Below the pieces are notes generated by a model. That model saw only the letters and a list, made by a program, of their open reading frames with translations. It searched no databases and was not told where the DNA came from. A stretch of DNA of 64,000 nucleotides from Flavobacterium sp. HSC-61S13. Its GTDB lineage: Bacteria > Bacteroidota > Bacteroidia > Flavobacteriales > Flavobacteriaceae. The stretch lies in the NCBI RefSeq assembly GCF_024171535.1, contig NZ_JALJZV010000014.1, positions 1 through 64,000 on the forward strand, given 5' to 3'. The position numbers and the translations under genes were made by a program. This document shows, one piece after another, positions 55,026 to 61,514 of this stretch (within the stretch, counting starts at the first letter, position 1; every line of letters starts with the position of its first letter).

Positions 55026-55412
55026 ATGTCATACACCACGGTAGACCGAGTTAAACAGTTTATAAAGTTTAAAGGAATTAGTCTAAGAAAGTTTGCGGAG
55101 ATTATTGGAGTATCTCATAGCCTGATTAATAATACCAAATCACTGGGATCCGATAAGTTAGAGAGTATCATTATAAAATATCCTGAAATAAATCCAGTAT
55201 GGCTTTTAACGGGAAATGGAGAGATGTTGGACCAAGGTCAAGAGAACATATCGAATCACGATAGTATAGAGCAACCTAATCTCGTACTTTTAAGCGAAGC
55301 CAAATTGCTCAAAGAAATGAATTTATTGTTACAAGCGAGTTTGCATGATAAAGAACGACTGATAAAATTGTTGGAACAAGAAAATCGACGCTTGAGAAGT
55401 AATGAAATTTAA
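55026..55412 (+). CDS. XRE-family HTH regulator
   Basis: A 128-residue protein. An N-terminal HTH (IKFKGISLRKFAEIIGVSHSLINN) is followed by INPVWLLTGNGEML, a segment typical of Bacteroidota phage-repressor-like regulators, and a C-terminal coiled coil (LLKEMNLLLQASLHDKERLIKLLEQENRRL). It is the first of two genes, the next 36 bases on. Its targets may include the divergent susC operon. Confidence 0.85.
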   Translation: MSYTTVDRVKQFIKFKGISLRKFAEIIGVSHSLINNTKSLGSDKLESIIIKYPEINPVWLLTGNGEMLDQGQENISNHDSIEQPNLVLLSEAKLLKEMNLLLQASLHDKERLIKLLEQENRRLRSNEI

Positions 55413-55448
55413 ATTATTAACAACGAGACAACAAATAGACTTTCAAGG

Positions 55449-56423
55449 ATGCAAAAATTATTGACGGTAGTCGTATGTGGGTTAGTAATGACTTCCTGTG
55501 CTACAATTTTGAATAAAAAAACTTATATCATGCCCGTTTCAAGTAATATCGAACCAGCCAAGGTCAAGGTTTATGATCAGGTTTATGAATTACCAGCTGA
55601 TGTAGAAGTCACCCGATCAAATAAGGATCTGAATATGATACTGATCGCAGATAGTGTAAATATAGAATATACCATTAAGCCGCGTTTATCCGCGAAATTT
55701 TTATATATGAATCTGGTGGGGGAGCTAGCCGCTCCAATAAATTATGTCGTTGACCTGACCAATCATAAACGCTTTTATTACGGCAATAAAGTTTTCCTTA
55801 ATACAGCAGATACGCTTAGGATTTACGAAGGAAGTATGGCTATAAAACAGCGTCGATACTTCGGTAAGGAATTTCGTAAAAACAAAGGAGATATTTTTTT
55901 TAGAGTATCAATTCCAGCTTTAAATTCATTTGTTCTGAAACCGAGTCAGGAACCGATCAAGGACAGAACAGGAATTTTTGGTATTTCTTTAGGTTTTGAT
56001 TATTACTATAAAACCAATCAGTATTTAAGTACTTCAGGGACTTATGTAGCAAGTAAAACACCTCCTCCTTTTAGTGATTTTGAAAATATACAGTCTGCCT
56101 ATTGGAGTCTCTCAAACAACCATAAATGGAATAGATGGAATCTGGGTTATGGAGTTTCCTATTCGCATAATATGTGGAAATTCGACAATTCTGGCTATGA
56201 TATAGATGTGGATTCACCAGATCATATTTCAATTACTAAAACTAGTTATGCCTTGGGTCTTGTATTTCCGACCTCTTTTCAGTTAAATAAATTTTTTAGT
56301 TTTGGTTTGATCTATCGACCTAGTTTTTATCATTTGGGATCCAATCAGAAAGTGGAATACGAACATTTGATCAGTCTTGAAGCAATTCTTAAATTGCCCA
56401 TCAGACAGAGTAAAAGTAGTTAA
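55449..56423 (+). CDS. Lipoprotein of unknown function, possible beta-barrel
   Basis: A 324-residue predicted lipoprotein (MTSCATIL lipobox). The N-terminal 100 residues look like a small beta domain (VKVYDQVYELPADVEVTRSN). The second half has alternating aromatic-ended strands (SLGFDYYYKTN, WNLGYGVSYSH, SFGLIYRPSFYHLG) typical of outer-membrane barrel proteins. I do not recognise the family. It is downstream of the XRE gene in what looks like one operon. Confidence 0.7.
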   Translation: MQKLLTVVVCGLVMTSCATILNKKTYIMPVSSNIEPAKVKVYDQVYELPADVEVTRSNKDLNMILIADSVNIEYTIKPRLSAKFLYMNLVGELAAPINYVVDLTNHKRFYYGNKVFLNTADTLRIYEGSMAIKQRRYFGKEFRKNKGDIFFRVSIPALNSFVLKPSQEPIKDRTGIFGISLGFDYYYKTNQYLSTSGTYVASKTPPPFSDFENIQSAYWSLSNNHKWNRWNLGYGVSYSHNMWKFDNSGYDIDVDSPDHISITKTSYALGLVFPTSFQLNKFFSFGLIYRPSFYHLGSNQKVEYEHLISLEAILKLPIRQSKSS

Positions 56424-56643
56424 AAGTACTAATTGACAAAGCAGGTTTATACACAGATGAAATGAACAGTAGTTAATAATTTGCGAGCTGTTCACTCGAA
56501 TAAACTTTTAATGAGGTTTAAGCATTTGTGATATTCTTTATTGTGTATCTGTGAATTCGAAATTTTTCTTGACAAACCAATCCGAATTGTCCCTAATTCC
56601 AAGATTGAATTGTTATAAATAAAATTTCTAAATTTCACAAAAC

Positions 56644-56979
56644 ATGAAAAAATTTGCATTTATTTTTAGATTAAATGGCGCTAGTCCTGCTGTTCCTACT
56701 GCTGAACAATTAGCTGAACGCCTAACTTGGTTGAGCGATTTAATAGACAATCAAACAGTGGTTGATCGGGGGAATACACTAACGTCTACTCCTGCAAGGC
56801 GAATTGATGCCGAGGGGGGAATTGAAGAGGATGTATGTGATGATTATTCTTTTTTTATCAGTGGCTACTTGGTCATACAGGCTCAAAATATCGATCAGGC
56901 TGTGACTATAGCATTAAGTAATCCCATTTATAAGGTGGGAGGCACTATAGAGGTGCGGGAAGTCGTTCAACGACCTTGA
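56644..56979 (+). CDS. YCII-like protein
   Basis: A 111-residue protein of the YciI-like dimeric alpha-beta fold: FAFIFRLNG at the start, AERLTWLSDL, SGYLVIQAQNIDQAVTIALSNPIYKVGGTIEVREV at the end. The family often appears as an enzyme-like domain or with sigma factors; function unknown. It precedes the AraC gene, with a long inverted repeat between. Confidence 0.8.
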   Translation: MKKFAFIFRLNGASPAVPTAEQLAERLTWLSDLIDNQTVVDRGNTLTSTPARRIDAEGGIEEDVCDDYSFFISGYLVIQAQNIDQAVTIALSNPIYKVGGTIEVREVVQRP

Positions 56980-57081
56980 TCCAGACTTTTTTTGTATATT
57001 GCTGTCCATTGACATATATGGTTTACTAGCCGATGTTGATCGATTAAGTATAGAGAATCAAAGCGGTTTGTAGGATCGATT

Positions 57082-57121
57082 ATCTATGACTGCGAAAAAG
57101 TTTTTTTACGCAGTCATAGAT
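57082..57121. repeat. Long inverted repeat ahead of an AraC gene
   Basis: ATCTATGACTGCG (57082-57094) and CGCAGTCATAGAT (57109-57121) form a perfect 13-bp stem. The 14 bases between are an A run then a T run that can extend the pairing. It lies 103 bases after the YCII gene and 40 before the AraC ATG; it has no T tract after it, so it is not a plain terminator. It may be an operator or cruciform-type element. Confidence 0.6.
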
Positions 57122-57160
57122 AGCCGTAGTTGACAGTGTTAATTCAGAGGTAAAATTAAG

Positions 57161-58021
57161 ATGGAGCAAGTTGTTACAAAAGATGGAATCCATCTACTGG
57201 GCATTAAAAAAGGAGTATGCCAAGAATTCCTATTAACTGTTCATTTTTCGGACTATACCGTTTTCCTAATCAAAGATGGTAAAGGTACTTTTTATGCAGA
57301 TAGTAATTCCTTCCCTTTTTCAGGTCCCGTACTGTTATTTGCAACACCGATGCAAGGTTTATCGATAGCGTCTGAAGGGGAGCTGGAGTTTTTTACCTTA
57401 CAGTTTCATTCAGATTTTTACTGTATAGAAACCCATCGTGAAGAGGTGGCTTGTAATGGACTCCTATTTAATTCTATTTATATAGATCCTACAGTACGTA
57501 TTTCGTCGATCGAATGGGGTGTTTTTGAGCAACTAATTACTCAAATGCAGCAAGAGATCAGAGCTGTTGAATCAACGGAGATCGTATTGCGAGCATACCT
57601 GCAATTGATACTAGCAAAATCGAGTAGTATTAAAATAAAACTCGAACAAAGAGAATCCCTGTATCGAATGAAAGATGAAAAAATGGAACGATTTCGCGAT
57701 TTATTGAATCAACATTTTCTCCGTCTTCATCGACCTATGGATTATGCGAACTTGTTAGATATTTCTGCTAATTTACTGACTAAAAAAGCCGTAAAATATT
57801 TTGGTAAATCGCCTTCTCAATTGATTCAAGAGCGTTTGATACTCGAAGCCAAAAAGAAATTACACCTGACTACGAGTAGTATTAAAGAGATCGCTTTTCA
57901 AATGGAATTCTCGGATCAATATTATTTTAGTCGATTTTTTAAAAAACACACCCTAGTTTCGCCTCAAGAATTTCGAAATCGGGCAGGAATTTCCGAAGTG
58001 GCATATTTGTCTAAGGAATAG
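57161..58021 (+). CDS. AraC-family transcriptional regulator
   Basis: A 286-residue regulator. The N-terminal sensing half is beta-rich (TVFLIKDGKGTFYAD) and has three cysteines, including one at C20 (KKGVCQEF). The C-terminal AraC HTH includes SSIKEIAFQMEFSDQYYFSRFFKKHTLVSPQEFR. It is upstream of the DUF417 gene on the same strand, 152 bases away, which suggests it may control that gene. Confidence 0.9.
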   Translation: MEQVVTKDGIHLLGIKKGVCQEFLLTVHFSDYTVFLIKDGKGTFYADSNSFPFSGPVLLFATPMQGLSIASEGELEFFTLQFHSDFYCIETHREEVACNGLLFNSIYIDPTVRISSIEWGVFEQLITQMQQEIRAVESTEIVLRAYLQLILAKSSSIKIKLEQRESLYRMKDEKMERFRDLLNQHFLRLHRPMDYANLLDISANLLTKKAVKYFGKSPSQLIQERLILEAKKKLHLTTSSIKEIAFQMEFSDQYYFSRFFKKHTLVSPQEFRNRAGISEVAYLSKE

Positions 58022-58173
58022 GCATTTTCGTCCATGTTCTACTGGCGGTATATCGGCTAAATTTGTAGGCTCATATTCAATTTGTTGTTCAACGCAGTTT
58101 TCAAAACTAGTTTTTTATGACTAATAAGAAAGCTATTTGCTGATGTAACTATTGAAAAAATCAAATTTTCATT

Positions 58174-58755
58174 ATGATACTAAAGATTATTACCCAGTTA
58201 GCAGGGTTGCAAAAGTCGTTTATCAACCTGCTTAGAATAGCTGTTTTTGTGGTTATGGTATGGATTGGCGGTTTAAAAGCTTTTCATTATGAAGCTGATG
58301 GGATCATTCCGTTTGTCGCAAATAGTCCCGTGATGAGCTTCTTCTTAAACAAGCCTGCTCCCGAGTACCAAGAATACAAAAATCCAGAAGGTAAAGAAGT
58401 GGCTGAAAATATAGCTTGGCATCGCGACAACGGTACTTATACTTTTTCCTATGTGCTTGGAACTGTAATTGTTTTGATAGGATTTTTGGTTTTGTCCGGA
58501 ATTGGTTTTCCAAAAATAGGATTAATCGGAGGACTCTTGACCTTTGGGATGTCGTTGGTAACCCTATCTTTTTTAATAACCACACCCGAAGTCTATGTAC
58601 CTAATTTGGGAGGAGATTTTCCAACGGAGCATTTTGGTTTCCCTTTCCTATCTGGAGCGGGGCGCTTGGTATTAAAAGATGTGATTATGATGATCGGTGG
58701 ACTGATTTGTGCTTCCGAAAGTGCGCAACGTCTACTTCAAAATAAATCGCGATAG
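58174..58755 (+). CDS. DUF417 membrane protein, RclC/YkgB-like
   Basis: A 193-residue inner-membrane protein with four hydrophobic segments. VFVVMVWIGGLKAFHYEADGIIPFVANSPVMSFF is the DUF417 signature, followed by YVLGTVIVLIGFLV and LSGAGRLVLKDVIMM. E. coli RclC, of this family, belongs to the reactive-chlorine response under an AraC-type regulator (RclR). The upstream AraC gene makes a similar arrangement possible here. Confidence 0.85.
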   Translation: MILKIITQLAGLQKSFINLLRIAVFVVMVWIGGLKAFHYEADGIIPFVANSPVMSFFLNKPAPEYQEYKNPEGKEVAENIAWHRDNGTYTFSYVLGTVIVLIGFLVLSGIGFPKIGLIGGLLTFGMSLVTLSFLITTPEVYVPNLGGDFPTEHFGFPFLSGAGRLVLKDVIMMIGGLICASESAQRLLQNKSR

Positions 58756-58779
58756 CATTTCGTAAATACTACGGTATAT

Positions 58780-58823
58780 AAAGAAAGGATTTTTGACTGT
58801 CAAAGTCGAGAATCCTTTCTTTG
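58780..58823. terminator. Bidirectional terminator
   Basis: AAAGAAAGGATTTTTGAC (58780-58797) and its near-complement at 58805-58822 with a short loop; T rich on the right and A rich on the left, between converging genes. Confidence 0.85.
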
Positions 58824-58827
58824 TTTA

Positions 58828-59541
58828 TTAGAGACCTTTTTTACCTAGTGACCAAAAGGGTTGAGAAAATATGTTGTGCGATGAAATTCCTTTTTGCTTG
58901 AGAAGCATCATGGTCTGTTGTATGGTTTTGGCATTGCCAATCAGGTAAAAATGTGTTTTTGCAACACTGATAAAATACTGTTCAAAAAATAAGTTTAAAC
59001 CTTGTTCTATCTGACCTTTTCGTACACTGATTACCGGTTTAAATAACTCCGTAATGGTGGAGGTATTGATAGGATTGTTTTCGGTAATTACATAACACGG
59101 TTGTTGTATACTCTCGTATTCATGGATCATATTTAGTGCAAATCCCAATCCCGTTTCATCGGTTACGACTACGTGCATATCTGCTACTCCTTGTAGGGGA
59201 GAACGGCCTCGTGGAATCACCATTTTTAGCCGATCACCGATCTTAAGGTGCTCGATATAATCATTGCCTAATGTACCGCTATGTAGGTGGAACAGTATAT
59301 AAAAACAATCGGGCTGGTCTTTTATGGTGATAGGTGTATAATTTCTAAATTCCGTATCGCTGACTCGGATACTGATTGCATCACCAAATTTACAATTGGG
59401 CATGGGGGTCAGTGATTTCAATTCTATTTTTAGCAATTCGGCATTCCACGGTTCTATCGCTACAACAGTACATTCAAAGTATAAGCTTTTCAACAAACTT
59501 TCCATGGCATTGGCCATCCATTTAGGCATTTTTGACATCAT
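58828..59541 (-). CDS. Siderophore-interacting flavoprotein (SIP family)
   Basis: A 237-residue NAD(P)H/FAD protein of the ViuB-like family that removes iron from ferric siderophores. Flavin motif RNYTPI, HLHSGTLGNDYIEHLKIGD, IPRGRSP and a C-terminal Rossmann-like part (THFYLIGNAKTIQQTMMLLKQKG). It lies 91 bases after an AraC gene on the same strand. No siderophore receptor or synthesis gene is close by. Confidence 0.87.
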   Translation of the reverse strand: MMSKMPKWMANAMESLLKSLYFECTVVAIEPWNAELLKIELKSLTPMPNCKFGDAISIRVSDTEFRNYTPITIKDQPDCFYILFHLHSGTLGNDYIEHLKIGDRLKMVIPRGRSPLQGVADMHVVVTDETGLGFALNMIHEYESIQQPCYVITENNPINTSTITELFKPVISVRKGQIEQGLNLFFEQYFISVAKTHFYLIGNAKTIQQTMMLLKQKGISSHNIFSQPFWSLGKKGL

Positions 59542-59632
59542 TTACAATTTGATGGGTCGATTGATTATTTCCACCCAGATTTCAATTGTAAAATAACGGA
59601 ACAGGCCTTATTTAGACAAGGTATAAATAACG

Positions 59633-60520
59633 TTAATAGTTGGACGATTCGCGGTATCTCTTTCGAAAGGTAGTAGGGGATTCAGCTGTGGTTTTATGAA
59701 ACAGGCGCGAAAAATATCTGTGATCGTGAAAACCCAAGTCGTAAGCGATTTCCTTAATGGAGTTATCGGTATAAAACAGCAATCTTTTTGCTTCGATAAA
59801 AACCTCTTGTTGAATCCAATAGGTTAACGAAAATCCCGTGTTCCCTTTTATACTATCGTTGAGGTAAGCTGTACTTACATTCAGCATTTTAGCATAGGTT
59901 TTCGGTTCTTTGATGGTTTTATAATGTGCTCGTACTAAGGCTCTAAATTGACTGCTGAGTATGCTCGTTCTATTTTCTGGTATTGCAGGTTGCGCTGTAG
60001 AATTTTCAAAATAGAACTGATTAAACAAACTGAGAAAACCTTCTACTAACAGTAGATTGGTAGTGGGCAAATCACATTGACTTTTTTGGTAGTCGATCGT
60101 CTTGTCAATCAGTTTTAGAAAGCTGACCATAATGTCGTTTTGTTCCGGTCTAAGCGCTTTAATACTACGGTGCATCAACGATTCTTCAAGCTGGATCTTG
60201 TTTTTCGAATTAACCAAGTCCGCGTCGATTGCTAGAGACCAACCCTTAACATTTTTGACATTATTGGTGTAATGTACCTGACCTGGAAGTATATAACCCA
60301 TAGCATTGTCTTCTATCACTATCTCCTTAAAGTCGACAAACATTGAAACGGTTCCTTGCTGTTGAATATAAAAGATGTAATAGGAATCGCGGTGCGTTAA
60401 TCGGATCATTTGATGGTCATTTAACGGATCATCATAATTGATTTTATATACTTGGATTCCGATTTTACTATCGTGTAAATGGTGTAAAGGAATGTTTTTT
60501 ATTGTTTTTTTTGAAGGCAT
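59633..60520 (-). CDS. AraC-family transcriptional regulator
   Basis: A 295-residue regulator. The N-terminal half is cupin-like (YYIFYIQQQGTVSMFVDFKE, GYILPGQVHYT), and the C-terminal AraC HTH has SIKEIAYDLGFHDHRYFSRLFHKTT. It is upstream of and on the same strand as the SIP gene and may be co-transcribed with it, so iron- or siderophore-linked control is plausible. Confidence 0.9.
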   Translation of the reverse strand: MPSKKTIKNIPLHHLHDSKIGIQVYKINYDDPLNDHQMIRLTHRDSYYIFYIQQQGTVSMFVDFKEIVIEDNAMGYILPGQVHYTNNVKNVKGWSLAIDADLVNSKNKIQLEESLMHRSIKALRPEQNDIMVSFLKLIDKTIDYQKSQCDLPTTNLLLVEGFLSLFNQFYFENSTAQPAIPENRTSILSSQFRALVRAHYKTIKEPKTYAKMLNVSTAYLNDSIKGNTGFSLTYWIQQEVFIEAKRLLFYTDNSIKEIAYDLGFHDHRYFSRLFHKTTAESPTTFRKRYRESSNY

Positions 60521-60931
60521 AATAAAAACAGCTATAAAGGTAAAGATAGGGACTATTATCGGATTCGTGTATCAAAATCAGAGAAACGAAACCGGGCTTT
60601 TTAAATGTAATGGCTAACAAATACGATGGTCTATTTAGGGCATGTTCTCGGCTTTAATTGCATCAATAGTGTTAATTTTTTATTTTTAACAGTTTGCTTT
60701 TGATTGTTTTTTATTTTTTTATTATATTTAATTGATTGAGTTAACTCCTTAATGAAAAAGGGGTTAGACCAAATAATTCACTTCTAGATGATACTTATAC
60801 TAAATAGACATCGATCTAAATAGCTTGGCAAACGATTAGCTCCTTCTACTGTTTAAAAGGTTTTTTTTAAGGGAAAAATAGGGTTTACTAAGGTAAGATA
60901 AATCGATTATTCACTTTTAAAATAAACCGAT
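60521..60931. other. 411-base AT-rich intergenic region
   Basis: It lies between the divergent AraC and T9SS-protein genes. It has long T and A tracts and no recognisable gene, RNA or repeat. A weak hairpin (AACTCCTT / AAGGGGTT) is near 60752. Confidence 0.45.
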
Positions 60932-61510
60932 ATGAAAAATATATTTGTATTTTTTTTCTCGACGATGCCGTGTTTCTCGCAATGCCCCTGTATCAAATCA
61001 GCTGTAATTGGTTTAGGTAAGGAAATGGCTAATAGTCATAATAATCTTGTCGTAGCGATGGATGATGTGCATATTCGTGCGGGAGATGCCGTAGCGTTGT
61101 ACGCCAAAAAAGGTAGTGGAGAATTGCTGTGGTACGCCAAAGGGAAAAGAGTTAATGAAACCTTGGTTAAACCTTACGAAACCACAGAGTATACCGTAAA
61201 ATCCGTTATGGAATCCTGTCCAGATGCCTATGATCGTGTTCTTGTTACGGTCGAAGAAGTTTCTACTGCTAAAACCCTCACTGTTTTTCCGAATCCAACT
61301 TCTAATCAGCTGAGCATAGTGGTAGCGGGTAATTTTATCAGTAAAATTCGCCTCTATGATATGAACGGTCGTCAATTAGCGTATTATGATTTTGCTGACT
61401 TAACTCAGCAGTATATCATGAAGCTTTCTTCTTTGAATTCAGGGATTTATCTACTCAAAGTTGTATTGGTCGGTGGCGATGAAGTAGTCAAAAAGGTCAT
61501 TAAAAATTGA
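60932..61510 (+). CDS. Small T9SS-secreted protein
   Basis: A 192-residue protein with a short signal peptide (MKNIFVFFFSTMPCFSQ). The middle part (about residues 40-110) looks like an Ig/PKD-type domain (HIRAGDAVALYAKKGSGELLWYAKGK, TTEYTVKSV). The last 75 residues (LTVFPNPTSNQLSIVV ... LYDMNGRQLA ... GIYLLKVV ... KKVIKN) are a type A T9SS sorting domain. The function is unknown. It is four bases from the next gene, so the two are translated from one transcript. Confidence 0.8.
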   Translation: MKNIFVFFFSTMPCFSQCPCIKSAVIGLGKEMANSHNNLVVAMDDVHIRAGDAVALYAKKGSGELLWYAKGKRVNETLVKPYETTEYTVKSVMESCPDAYDRVLVTVEEVSTAKTLTVFPNPTSNQLSIVVAGNFISKIRLYDMNGRQLAYYDFADLTQQYIMKLSSLNSGIYLLKVVLVGGDEVVKKVIKN

Positions 61511-61514
61511 AGTG

